From Chryseobacterium indicum (GTDB taxonomy: Bacteria > Bacteroidota > Bacteroidia > Flavobacteriales > Weeksellaceae): 64,000 nucleotides of DNA. The stretch is taken from NCBI RefSeq assembly GCF_021504595.1, contig NZ_JACSGT010000002.1, forward strand, positions 372,001-436,000. The letters are read 5' to 3'. Position 1 is the first letter of the stretch. Every line of letters begins with the position of its first letter. The position numbers and the translations under genes were made by a program. This document shows positions 32,801-41,412 of this stretch, one piece after another. Below the pieces are notes generated by a model. That model saw only the letters and a list, made by a program, of their open reading frames with translations. It had not been told where the DNA came from and searched no databases.

Positions 32801-35582
32801 AACAACTTTCAGAGATAAGATTGAACCGGGCTCTAAAGAAAAATGGACAGTCAAAATCGCAGAAAATAATAAAAAGGCTTCAACTGAGCTCAGCTTGACA
32901 GCAGAAATCTTGGCAACAATGTATGACAGATCTTTAGATCAGTTTTCTATAAATACTTTCGAATGGAAAAGGCATTATGTTCCGTATTATGCAGTAATGT
33001 CTTACAAAGTTAAATATAATCTTAGTGCGAGATTTGCTTCAAAAGAGGTTCCTTATGTAAGATCTTTTTCAATAGAACCACCATATTTCAATTGGTATGA
33101 GGGAGATATTCCTGAAGGGTTAACATTTTTGGGCGGAGCATGTGGATATTCCGGAGACATAGTTTTGAACGAACTCGAAGGAGAAAGAATACATCATAAA
33201 ATTGCGAAAGGTGACGAAATTTTGGTTTTAGAAAACGAAAACACTTTAACCAATATTCCCGTGCGTCAAAACCTAAACGAAACCGCATTTTTCTATCCGG
33301 ATCTGAGAACCGATTCCGAAGGCAATGTAAGCTTCGAATTCACTTCTCCGGAAGCACTGACAAAATGGAAACTGATGTTTTTGGCACATACGAAAGATGC
33401 AAAAGCAGGAACGCTGGAAAAAGAAGTCGTAACGCAGAAAGAATTTTCGGTAACGCCAAACTATCCGAGATTTTTGAGAGAAGGGGATGAACTGAATTTC
33501 CAATCCAAACTATCGAACCTAACGAGCAAAAAATTAAACGGTTCGGCAGGTTTGCAGATTCTGGATGCGTTCACCAATGAAGATATTTCGTCTCAGTTTG
33601 GTTTAAATTCAGGAACTCAGAACTTTGATCTGAATGAAAACGGAAACTCAGCCTTGACATGGAAAATAAAAGTTCCGGATAATGTTTCATCCATTATTTT
33701 AAAAGTGGTGGCGAAAGCAGGACAATATTCCGATGGGGAACAGAAAGCCATTGCAGTTTTACCCAACAGAATGCTCGTAACAGACGCGGTTCCGGTTTTT
33801 GTAAAACAAGGCGAAACCAAAACATTTGAACTCGAAAACCTTAAAAATGCGACTTCAAGCACGATTTCCAATGTCTCCAATACGCTGGAACTTACGACCA
33901 ACCCAATCTGGGAAATCATGTTTGCACTTCCAAGTCTGAAAAATGACCAAAACAATTCAGCGGATGTTGTATTTAACAAATGGTTTGCCGATGTTTTGGC
34001 ATCAGAAATCTTTAAAGCCAATCCGAAACTGAAAACCGTTTTCGAAGAATACCAGAATAAAGGATTATTGAATTCAAATCTTGAAAAAAATCAGGAACTG
34101 AAACAGTTGTTACTGGAAGAAACACCGTGGGTTCTGGAAAGCAAAAATGAAGAAGAACAGATGGCTAAACTGGCTTTGCTGTTCGATGTCAATTCAATGA
34201 AAAACTCCATTCATCAGGATTGGGAAGATTTAGAGAAACTCCAGAATCCGGATGGAGGATTTTCGTGGTATAAAGGTTATCCGAGTTCATATTCCACATC
34301 ATTGTACATTCTTAAAAATTTAGGAAAAATCAATGTCTGGCTGAAAGATAACGTAAAAGATTATCAAAGTTCTGAACAGAATGAAATGGTTTCTAACCTG
34401 ATCAGATACGTAGATAATGAAATTGAAAAATACACTTCGACTTCGCTCAGTGCGGGAAAAGAAAATGTAATCAATAACTGGACTTTAGACTATCTCGACA
34501 CCCGAAATTACTGGGAAAAACAGTATCCGTTAAAAGGAAAAGGAGCGACTTTAAAATCCCTGGTAAAACAGAAAGTAAAAACGATGAAAATTACAGATTT
34601 TACCTTCTTCGGACTGCATCGTGCCGCTTTACTGATGAATGATTATGGTTTAAAAGAGGTTTCAGATAAATTATTAAATTATTTAAAAGAAACTTCCGTA
34701 GATTCAAAAACGCAGGGGGTGTACTGGAAACAGAATCTTGATGACTGGGGCTGGTTCAGCTCGAAAGTGGTGAATCATGCAGGAGCACTGGAAGCATTTA
34801 ACAAATTAAAACCCAACGATCAGAAATTCATTGAAGATTTGAAAATCTGGCTGATTACGCAGAAAGAAGTGAATTCATGGGGAAGCTCAAGAGGAACTTC
34901 AGAAGTTATTTTTACGATTTTAAATTCAGGAAAATCATGGACGAATGCGGAAAGCGATAAAGCAACGATTGTCTGGGGCGGAAAAGAACTTCAGCCACAG
35001 ACTCAGGCAACAGGTTATGTGAAATCTACCGTGAAATCGGATGTTTTAGATAAAAATTTAGCCACCGTTACCGTCACAAAACCGGGTGCAGGAATTGTAC
35101 AGGGAGGTTTGTTCTGGCAATATTACGAAGATCTGGATAAGATCAAATCTTCCGAGAATTACCTGTCCGTCACCAAAGAACTGTACAGAAAAATAAAAAC
35201 GGTGAATGGAGAAGAATTGCAGAAAATCACTTTTGAAACTCCATTGAAAGTAGGCGATAAAGTGACGGTACGAATGATTTTAAATATAGACCGACCGATG
35301 GAATTCATTCACATTAAAGACATGAGAGCTGCAGGATTTGAGCCTTTGGATGTACTTTCAGGGTATCAGTGGAAAAATAGTTTGGGCTATTATCAGTCGA
35401 CCAAAGATGCTTCCACGAATTTCTATATTGAACAAATGCCGAAAGGAAAGTATGTTTTTGAGTATGATTACGTTGCCAATGCATCCGGAATATTCTCAAA
35501 CGGAATTACAACAATTCAGAATTATTACGCGCCGCAGATGAATGCCCATACAAAAGGAAGTAATGTGATGATTTCGGAATGA
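29850..35582 (+). CDS. alpha-2-macroglobulin-like protein, thioester-less, no visible signal peptide
   Basis: 1910 residues. After a 250-residue helical N-terminus come MG2-type domains (TDRAIYRPGQTVYFKV near 490 is the MG2 signature), further beta domains, the A2M core (NETAFFYPDLRTDSEGNVSFEF, then EALTKWKLMFLAHT), and a helical TED-like domain with SWYKGYPSSYSTSLYILKNL. Bacterial A2Ms trap peptidases with a Cys-x-Glu-Gln thioester; at the expected place, after NPIWEIMFALPSL (about 1350), this one has KNDQNNSAD, so the thioester is absent. No signal peptide or lipobox is visible at the start, unusual for a periplasmic family. Residues 816-840 look like a repeat insertion. Confidence 0.88.
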   Translation: MMEANVVQLIISLRNKFAGIHYARYFEDNENNRISHFLQKVHDSGESLQGEEKTLYEILVSTFALDYFNASFSRENLTNINSQDLSQIETWTVLDFKNYISESFRKNDLKKESLKKISIEKYSPLFRGYEEDIAYYKTLHDWYLMRKINFLSDDVFFTKNELKENENKILTIYDVLINENEGNSKLYFMHEKLLYLCSLDKELNKLQQLQTILKSDIDGDYKVLMMRDTMTIYRNDDESREALEIANQAKKQFPNSPFLKEIQYKEDLMTCPELGLNFEKQVQSNTPIHIVAEYRNTSDFILNIYEVKGGFKSFIKYTEDYRSEEKLYHEIEKILVRKEYYTLPHCEIFEEMKTSLEIKPLPPGLYVAEFSSKDLAESNSVKNYFFTVSDYKIIYHHKDANDFPESFRLVNSENGKPISNEEIVFFEYLRDQDLVKLNAKTDDEGIFKIPSDVNNSYRKYLVHHPKTNDFQILDVWGRKFSEEQTRDIHNKTIPQIFTDRAIYRPGQTVYFKVINTKIENEKESVVAGLKQKIALTDGNEEEISTQEFTTNEFGSYHGSFVLPKGKLNGTFALMIEDGADCFHTFLVEEYKRPKFEITFEPVKGEYQYGQTVEIKGRATSFSGVPLRNIVVNYEITENDIRWKFFSHYSNDYSHENSILGNVETDENGEFTISVTFEENTYLKGLQVDCFKIEASVTDINGETQSASVEINVASVPYYIKAEEIKDAFTDENIKIKVETKNYNNQDVEKPYHIKLSKLKSPDRIFRKMFEDKIQNLSQFSKEEFIAKFPYDYFDEDEYEEEVQIEKVILDKIYDPKTDNQNPSTDNQQLTTQSHPELVEGNLDLGKLEVGRYELKLYDSQHEELIETSQRFNVWDKNSLKEEKVFLNVVDPKKEFLRGEKANIYVYSAIPDALVYIFLQDCLGNTTVEIKQLKNGVLNYIVEVPKNKNISEINIQFQIIAYNEVQHSEVTVKIKENENPLIIETTTFRDKIEPGSKEKWTVKIAENNKKASTELSLTAEILATMYDRSLDQFSINTFEWKRHYVPYYAVMSYKVKYNLSARFASKEVPYVRSFSIEPPYFNWYEGDIPEGLTFLGGACGYSGDIVLNELEGERIHHKIAKGDEILVLENENTLTNIPVRQNLNETAFFYPDLRTDSEGNVSFEFTSPEALTKWKLMFLAHTKDAKAGTLEKEVVTQKEFSVTPNYPRFLREGDELNFQSKLSNLTSKKLNGSAGLQILDAFTNEDISSQFGLNSGTQNFDLNENGNSALTWKIKVPDNVSSIILKVVAKAGQYSDGEQKAIAVLPNRMLVTDAVPVFVKQGETKTFELENLKNATSSTISNVSNTLELTTNPIWEIMFALPSLKNDQNNSADVVFNKWFADVLASEIFKANPKLKTVFEEYQNKGLLNSNLEKNQELKQLLLEETPWVLESKNEEEQMAKLALLFDVNSMKNSIHQDWEDLEKLQNPDGGFSWYKGYPSSYSTSLYILKNLGKINVWLKDNVKDYQSSEQNEMVSNLIRYVDNEIEKYTSTSLSAGKENVINNWTLDYLDTRNYWEKQYPLKGKGATLKSLVKQKVKTMKITDFTFFGLHRAALLMNDYGLKEVSDKLLNYLKETSVDSKTQGVYWKQNLDDWGWFSSKVVNHAGALEAFNKLKPNDQKFIEDLKIWLITQKEVNSWGSSRGTSEVIFTILNSGKSWTNAESDKATIVWGGKELQPQTQATGYVKSTVKSDVLDKNLATVTVTKPGAGIVQGGLFWQYYEDLDKIKSSENYLSVTKELYRKIKTVNGEELQKITFETPLKVGDKVTVRMILNIDRPMEFIHIKDMRAAGFEPLDVLSGYQWKNSLGYYQSTKDASTNFYIEQMPKGKYVFEYDYVANASGIFSNGITTIQNYYAPQMNAHTKGSNVMISE
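32296..32372 (+). repeat. in-frame dispersed-repeat insertion encoding HPELVEG
   Basis: CCTGAGCTTGTCGAAGGA (about 32351-32368) is a common dispersed intergenic repeat. Here it is in frame inside the macroglobulin-like gene and is translated SHPELVEG (residues 833-840). The preceding bases are a low-complexity AAC/CAA run giving PSTDNQQLTTQ, which resembles intergenic text more than protein. Confidence 0.65.
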
Positions 35583-35770
35583 TTTGTTTACAAATGATAA
35601 AACGGTAAAAAAGATATTTTAAAAGGTGTTTTTGTTCTGCTCAGATTTTTAACAATTGAGACATTTATTATAAAACCTGTTTAAACAGATCCTTGATTTT
35701 GAAATAATTTTTCGGAGCATTAGTAATAATATATTGATATTACTTTAATATTCAATTTATAACCGAGCAA

Positions 35771-35778
35771 TACTTTTG
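35771..35778 (+). promoter_or_regulatory. -7 promoter box of the DUF839-like lipoprotein gene
   Basis: TACTTTTG matches TAnnTTTG, 24 bp before the ATG at 35802. The -33 element is not clear. Confidence 0.5.
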
Positions 35779-35801
35779 TAAAAAATAATTAAACTGAAAT
35801 T

Positions 35802-37265
35802 ATGATGAGAAAAAGTACAGTATTGGTTTTATTAGCTTCATCTGTTGCAGCCTCTGTTTTTTTTGCTTGTAAAGATGATGATAGTACAACATCTCCGGAC
35901 GAAACAATAGAATTCAAAAACCGGTCGGTTACTCCGTCCTTTGTTAAAATGGGTTCTGATTTTTCAGGAGTAGGGGTTTACACTTTGGTAAGTAGTGAAG
36001 ATGTTATTCCAAACTCCGGAAATATGGTTTATGGTGGAGCTCCTGACGGTCAGGGTTTCATTAAAAATCCAGATGGAAGTGGTTACATAATGGTGACTAA
36101 TCACGAAAATACATGGGCGGTATCCAGATTGTATTTAGACAAAAAACTAAACATTACCAAAGGTGAATATATTGTAAATTCTGATGGTGGTGGGTTCAGA
36201 CTTTGTTCTGCTTCTATGGCTACTCCGGAAATTCATGGTTTTGGTCCAATGTTTTTAACAGCAGGTGAGTCTAATGTGAATGCAATGTGCCATGCTATTG
36301 ATCCTTTAGCTGCCGCAATGCCTTCAAACAATACAAGAACGAAGCCAGCTATGGGAAAAATGAGTGCTGAGAACTATGTCCCTCTAACGAAAAATGCTTA
36401 CCCTGGAAAAACGGTGGTTATTGTTGGCGAAGATGCTTCCAACGGACAGGTTTATTTATATGTTTCCAACACAGTTGGAGACTTGGATAATGGTAAGTTA
36501 TATGTTTTAAGAAGAACAGATTTAAACCAGATTGAAACTTCAATGACATGGAATAACAATTACCCGGTAGAGTTTGTAGAGGTACCCAATGCCAAAAACT
36601 TAACCGGGACTGAAATTGAAAATCTAAATTCAGGTCTTAAATCGATACAGTTTGCCCGTGTGGAAGATTTGGATTACCGAAAAGGTTCAGCAACTAACAA
36701 CAGAGAGATCTATTTCACAGCTACCGGTGTAAGTGGTTCTACCGAGAAAACATATATGGGAAGAGTTTATCAGTTAAAACTGGATGCCAATGATCCACTT
36801 AAAGGAACGCTAAAAATTATTGCGAACGGGGATGTTTCACCTTCCGGAGCTAACGTAAAAGGGACTGATATTATTAATCCGGATAACCTGTGTGTTACAG
36901 AGAATTATGTATATATTCAGGAAGATGGAGATTCTTATTGGCCGGAAGCAACGCATAATTCATTGATATGGCAGTATAACATTGCAACAGGAACCAAAAA
37001 AGTATTCATGGATATGAGACACAGAGATGCGGATATGTTAGGAACTAAGTATAATCCTGCAAGTGATACCAAATATGGTCTTTGGGAACACGGTGCCATG
37101 GTTGATATTTCTGATGTAGTAGGAGTTCCCGGTACGTTTACCATCAATGTACATGCACACTCTTGGGTAGAAGGAGATAAATTTTTAAATCCTAGTAAAG
37201 CGATTTCAGTTCAGCCTTATAAGGCAGGAGGACAAACGCTTATCCTGAAAAATGTACCCAGATAA
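35802..37265 (+). CDS. PhoX/DUF839-like lipoprotein
   Basis: 487 residues. Lipoprotein signal: hydrophobic stretch then VFFACKDDD with the Cys at about residue 23. The mature part is beta-rich with DUF839-like segments: YIMVTNHENTWAVSRLYLDK, VEDLDYRKG, DIINPDNLCVTENYVYIQED and WEHGAMVDISDV, fitting a PhoX-type beta-propeller (Ca/Fe phosphatase family), although I cannot confirm the cofactor ligands. Probably on the outer membrane or in the periplasm. Followed by the di-haem peroxidase gene after a strong terminator. Confidence 0.7.
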   Translation: MMRKSTVLVLLASSVAASVFFACKDDDSTTSPDETIEFKNRSVTPSFVKMGSDFSGVGVYTLVSSEDVIPNSGNMVYGGAPDGQGFIKNPDGSGYIMVTNHENTWAVSRLYLDKKLNITKGEYIVNSDGGGFRLCSASMATPEIHGFGPMFLTAGESNVNAMCHAIDPLAAAMPSNNTRTKPAMGKMSAENYVPLTKNAYPGKTVVIVGEDASNGQVYLYVSNTVGDLDNGKLYVLRRTDLNQIETSMTWNNNYPVEFVEVPNAKNLTGTEIENLNSGLKSIQFARVEDLDYRKGSATNNREIYFTATGVSGSTEKTYMGRVYQLKLDANDPLKGTLKIIANGDVSPSGANVKGTDIINPDNLCVTENYVYIQEDGDSYWPEATHNSLIWQYNIATGTKKVFMDMRHRDADMLGTKYNPASDTKYGLWEHGAMVDISDVVGVPGTFTINVHAHSWVEGDKFLNPSKAISVQPYKAGGQTLILKNVPR

Positions 37266-37284
37266 AATATCATTTATTTTTTAG

Positions 37285-37322
37285 AAAAACTTTCGCTTAT
37301 ATAATTGAGCGAAAGTTTTTTA
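37285..37322 (+). terminator. intrinsic terminator after the DUF839-like gene
   Basis: Perfect 13-bp stem AAAAACTTTCGCT (37285-37297) / AGCGAAAGTTTTT (37308-37320), followed by more T. Confidence 0.85.
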
Positions 37323-37345
37323 TTTATACTAACAAAAGTAAAATA

Positions 37346-39127
37346 ATGCTTAGAACGATAATTATACTGCTATTTTTAGCTACTTTTTTTTCATGTACAG
37401 ATAAAGGACACCAGACTTTTGAGAACAAATTAAGAACAACTGTTTTAAAAAAGATAGATACACTAAGTAATACTTTAACAGAATTGGAAGGTACGAGAAG
37501 TCAAAAAGAGCTCATTTTAAACTTTAAAAAAGCAAGGAAAGAATACAAAGAAATAGAACCCTTTGTAGAGTACTATTTTCAAGGTCTTTCAAGAAGAATA
37601 AACGGTCCCGCTCTACCAGAAATCAAAACAGATGATAATATTGTAAACGATGCAGCGGGTTTTCAGGTAATAGAAGAGATAATTTTCAATGATCCCACAA
37701 ACAGAAACGAACTAAAAAAGCAGATTAATATTTTAAAGACAGATTTAAAATTTGTTCATCAGAATTTTAAAGATTTACCCATTCAGAATCATCATTTTTA
37801 CGAATTGATGCAACATCAAATCATTAGAATTGCAACCTTGGGAGTCACAGGTTTTGATTCTCCCGTAGCATTTAATTCTATGAATGAAGCCAAAGATGGC
37901 ATTAAAGGAATAGAAGAATTTTATACTTTGTATTGTGAAACCAATAAACAGGAAATAAATCCCCGTTTAATTGAATCCTTTGAAAAAGCGGGACAGTACA
38001 TTAGTAAGAACAGCGATTTTAATACTTTTAACAGACTGGAATTTATAAAAAATCATTTAATGCCGATGAGCGTTGCTTTTGAACATGAATTTAAAACTAT
38101 TATTGAACAGACTCCGCATTTCAAAGACAATAAAGTATTTTATGGGCATTTATCCGATTTAATGCAGGGAAAAAAACTCAATCCTGATGCATTTTCCCCA
38201 TATGCAGCATCAAAATCAACTGTGGAAAAAACAGCATTGGGAAAAATATTGTTTAATGATGTGAATTTATCACGAAACAATAAAATGAGCTGTGCAACCT
38301 GTCACAACGCGGAATATGCTTTTACAGACGGCAAAAAGACTTCGGTAGTTAATATTCATAGCAACAACATCAGGCGGAATTCACCAACATTGCTGTATTC
38401 ATCATTTCAAAAATCATTTTTTTATGATATGCGTTCGCAAGATTTGGAAAACCAAATTGAAAGTGTCATGAAAAACCCGGATGAGTTTAATCTTTCCCCA
38501 AAAGAAATTAAAGATAAAATTACAACGAACAAAAATTTAGTTCAGTTATTTACAAAAGCCTTTCCCGATAAAAAAGAAATAACGCCCTATGAAATTAGAA
38601 ATGCTATTGCTTCTTATGTGAGAAGTTTAATGCCTTTTAGTGCCAAAATAGATCGATATTTTTCAGGCAAAGCAACACTTACGGAAAGCGAAGAAAACGG
38701 ATTTAATTTATTTGCCGGTAAAGCCAAATGTGCAACCTGTCATTTTATTCCTGTTTATAACGGAACTGTTCCACCCTGGTTTAACAACTCCGAATCTGAA
38801 GTTATCGGTGTTCCGGAAAATATCGCATGGAAAAATGCGGCTATTGATGATGACGAAGGCAGATATGGATTAAATAAAATTGAACAGCTCCAATTTTCTT
38901 TTAAAACTCCAACCGTAAGAAATGTTGAAAAAACGTCACCTTACATGCACAACGGAGTATATAAAACATTGGAAGAAGTAATAGAATTTTACAGATTAGG
39001 TGGCGGAAATGGCGTTGGAATGAAGCTGAAATATCAGACTTTGCCTTTTGAAAATTTGAAATTAACTGAAAAAGAAAAGCAGGACATCATAAGTTTTTTA
39101 AGAACATTATCTGATGAGAAAAAATAG
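37346..39127 (+). CDS. imelysin-like / di-haem cytochrome c peroxidase (MauG-type) fusion lipoprotein
   Basis: 593 residues; lipobox LATFFSC near residue 17. Residues 20-250 are helical and imelysin-like: KKARKEYKEIEPFVEYY then RRINGPALPEI, and AAGFQVIEEIIF where imelysins carry a GxHxxE motif (His is Gln here). Residues 280-593 are a di-haem peroxidase with two CxxCH sites, SCATCHNAEYAFTDG and KCATCHFIPVYN, and family blocks RRNSPTLLYSS, YEIRNAIASYVRSL, FKTPTVRNVEKTSPYMHNG. It would handle peroxide or electron transfer in the periplasm and may couple this to iron uptake, as imelysin relatives do in EfeO/EfeB systems. Confidence 0.88.
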   Translation: MLRTIIILLFLATFFSCTDKGHQTFENKLRTTVLKKIDTLSNTLTELEGTRSQKELILNFKKARKEYKEIEPFVEYYFQGLSRRINGPALPEIKTDDNIVNDAAGFQVIEEIIFNDPTNRNELKKQINILKTDLKFVHQNFKDLPIQNHHFYELMQHQIIRIATLGVTGFDSPVAFNSMNEAKDGIKGIEEFYTLYCETNKQEINPRLIESFEKAGQYISKNSDFNTFNRLEFIKNHLMPMSVAFEHEFKTIIEQTPHFKDNKVFYGHLSDLMQGKKLNPDAFSPYAASKSTVEKTALGKILFNDVNLSRNNKMSCATCHNAEYAFTDGKKTSVVNIHSNNIRRNSPTLLYSSFQKSFFYDMRSQDLENQIESVMKNPDEFNLSPKEIKDKITTNKNLVQLFTKAFPDKKEITPYEIRNAIASYVRSLMPFSAKIDRYFSGKATLTESEENGFNLFAGKAKCATCHFIPVYNGTVPPWFNNSESEVIGVPENIAWKNAAIDDDEGRYGLNKIEQLQFSFKTPTVRNVEKTSPYMHNGVYKTLEEVIEFYRLGGGNGVGMKLKYQTLPFENLKLTEKEKQDIISFLRTLSDEKK

Positions 39128-39167
39128 AGTAATGCGTTTAAATTCTTTTATTTAACATCTTGTGTCT

Positions 39168-39188
39168 CTCGTCGCGCCATCGCGCGAG
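39168..39188. repeat. short GC-rich hairpin in AT-rich gap
   Basis: CTCG-T-CGCG / CGCG-CGAG with a CCAT loop. It stands out from its AT-rich context and is preceded by TTGTGTCT, recalling the ends of the dispersed repeat. May be a mobile repeat fragment. Confidence 0.4.
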
Positions 39189-39208
39189 TTTAAATGCTGC
39201 ATGAGATT

Positions 39209-39246
39209 AAAAGCCTTCAAATTAAATAAATTTCAAGGCTTTTTTG
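39209..39246. terminator. terminator after the peroxidase
   Basis: AAAAGCCTT (39209-39217) / AAGGCTTTT (39235-39243), long AT loop, then TTTTTG. Convergent with the AraC-type regulator. Confidence 0.7.
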
Positions 39247-39312
39247 TTTCAGCTTTTCCAAGATTCTATAAAGATATATTTTGGTTTAAGATGAGGAATT
39301 ATAAATATCCCC

Positions 39313-41022
39313 TTATTTGTTAAAGATTTTTTTATCCAGTTTCTTAATATATTCAGAGGGGGTCATGTGTACCCTTTTTTTAAAAGCATTAATGAAAGTA
39401 GTGCAGCTTTTATATCCTATTTCTTTAGATATTACTTCAATATTGTATTTACGGATTACAGGATTTTTTTCCAATTCTGTTAAAATATAATTTATTCGAA
39501 GATTGTTTACATATTCAGAAAATGATACCCCCTTATACTGGTTTATTATTTGTGATAAATACGTAGTGTTGGTATTCATTTGTTTAGCAACGTTGACAAG
39601 TTTGAAGCTGTTGGATAAAAATTTCTTTTTTAATTCTAAAGAGTCAAGTTTTAAAAGAATATTAGAAACCGTATCATTTTCTATAGGGGTAGGTGATTTT
39701 TGATCATTGTTTTGTGTATTGAGTCCGATTTTGTAGAGATTCTTATTTTTAATAATCTCATCTTTATTCTTCCTTTTTTGATAATATATTATATAAAAAA
39801 GAGTAAATATCAGGATTAATGACGCAAAAAATATAAATAAATTCTTATTATTCTTTTTGAGCGTTTCTTCGGAAATATTTTTGATCTCTTGTTTTTCATA
39901 AATTCCCATGAAAAAATTTCCGGTATTTTTTTGAGCGTTTTCTTTGTTTATTTCCGATAAGCTCAGTTTTGCATACTTATATGCCATTTCATTATTACCA
40001 TTACGTTCATAATTGATACTTAATAAATAATAGACTTTAAGCTTGTTTTCATATGAGCATTTGGAGTCCTGAATATCAGTGGTTAATTTTCTAAGATATT
40101 TGAATGCTAAATCACTTTTTTTAAGATTGGTATATATTTCAGCTTTAGAAATCCAGACTATTTCTTTAGAAAAACTTTTCTTCATTAAAACAGAATCTTT
40201 TTCGCAATCGTTAAAAAGAGATAACGAAAGGTTATATTCTTTTTTGAATAAAGCGATTTGAGCTTTTCTGCTTCTGTGAAGAGCTTTAGAATATGCTGAA
40301 AAATTCCCGGAATTTTTCATTAGCTGATAAGCTTTCTCATAGTTTTGTTCCGCGGAATCCAGAAATTTTATTGCTCCCGTATCTTTGTACCAATTGATAA
40401 AAGCATCACTTTTCGTATTATAAGCCGCCGCAATTTCTTTTGCCTTCAGAAACTTTGTGTAAAGTCTGTTCTCACGATCATTATAAATATCATTTAAATG
40501 TATACTGAGAAGATCAATCCCCTTTTTATAATTTCTTAGCTCTATATACGCTACAGCAAAAAAGATTAATTGTTTCTTTTTATATACTGGACTCATTCCT
40601 ATGGTTAAATTGTTAAGATATTTTAGTCCCAGTGCTATATTTCCTTTTCTTTTTTCAATATAAAAAAGCCTTGTTACTGCAATGTGTTTTAATGCTTCAT
40701 AATAAGAAAAAGCGATTTTATTCTTGTTTTTCTGAAGTAAATCCAAAAAAGAGAATACAGATTTTTCTGCCTCAGAAAACTTCCCCTTTCCATATAAAGA
40801 AGAGGCTGAATCAATTCTAATCAGCAAATCATATTTTGTATTATATTTTGAAAGCCTTTTGAAGTTGATGTTTTCGTTACTCAGTTTGTGATGTACGAGA
40901 TCCCATTGATCTTTTTTTATTAAACTGTCGATCTCATGAGAATCTTTTAGATCAGTTAGGCTTTGAGAATAAATTTTTACAGAAATAAAAAAAAATATAA
41001 CGAGTATTTTTTTTAAGAGCAT
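39313..41022 (-). CDS. membrane-bound TPR/AraC-type transcriptional regulator
   Basis: 569 residues. Signal-anchor MLLKKILVIFFFISVKIYSQ, an extracytoplasmic TPR-like helical sensor (about 20-390), one membrane helix (NLFIFFASLILIFTLFYIIY), and a cytoplasmic AraC-type double HTH at the C-terminus (NTNTTYLSQIINQYKG ... CTTFINAFKKRVHMTPSEYIKK). Bacteroidota use this layout for one-protein signalling across the inner membrane. It is convergent with the peroxidase and divergent from the T9SS surface protein, which it may regulate. Confidence 0.92.
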   Translation of the reverse strand: MLLKKILVIFFFISVKIYSQSLTDLKDSHEIDSLIKKDQWDLVHHKLSNENINFKRLSKYNTKYDLLIRIDSASSLYGKGKFSEAEKSVFSFLDLLQKNKNKIAFSYYEALKHIAVTRLFYIEKRKGNIALGLKYLNNLTIGMSPVYKKKQLIFFAVAYIELRNYKKGIDLLSIHLNDIYNDRENRLYTKFLKAKEIAAAYNTKSDAFINWYKDTGAIKFLDSAEQNYEKAYQLMKNSGNFSAYSKALHRSRKAQIALFKKEYNLSLSLFNDCEKDSVLMKKSFSKEIVWISKAEIYTNLKKSDLAFKYLRKLTTDIQDSKCSYENKLKVYYLLSINYERNGNNEMAYKYAKLSLSEINKENAQKNTGNFFMGIYEKQEIKNISEETLKKNNKNLFIFFASLILIFTLFYIIYYQKRKNKDEIIKNKNLYKIGLNTQNNDQKSPTPIENDTVSNILLKLDSLELKKKFLSNSFKLVNVAKQMNTNTTYLSQIINQYKGVSFSEYVNNLRINYILTELEKNPVIRKYNIEVISKEIGYKSCTTFINAFKKRVHMTPSEYIKKLDKKIFNK

Positions 41023-41412
41023 ATGTGTTTTTTTCTATCCAAATTTACTTAAAAATTAATAATCCTTAAAGAAGTATAAGTTTTTTCAACAAAAAAGAAA
41101 ATCCACAATGATTTTATTTTAATTGGTTGTATTTCAGTGTTTTAATTATTGTCTTGTTAATGGGATTGAATACCAAATTTATAAATATGATGAACATTTT
41201 ATTTTACAAAATCAAATCTTTAAATAAGTTTGAATATAAATTTCACCATAGTCAGAATTAATATTCTGTTTTGTATAAAGAATAATCTTTTAAATATGAA
41301 TAACAGATAAATTGATCATTGTCTGCATAAACACCGAAAATTTAGAAATACATATTGCATCAGGAGTAAACGAAAATCCTTCAAAAGAGTAGTACAAATT
41401 AAAAAATAACAA
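41023..41412. other. 390-bp intergenic region between divergent genes
   Basis: Very AT-rich. Holds the promoters of the AraC-type regulator (leftward) and the surface protein (rightward); no clear TAnnTTTG box, repeat or gene is visible in it. Confidence 0.5.
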
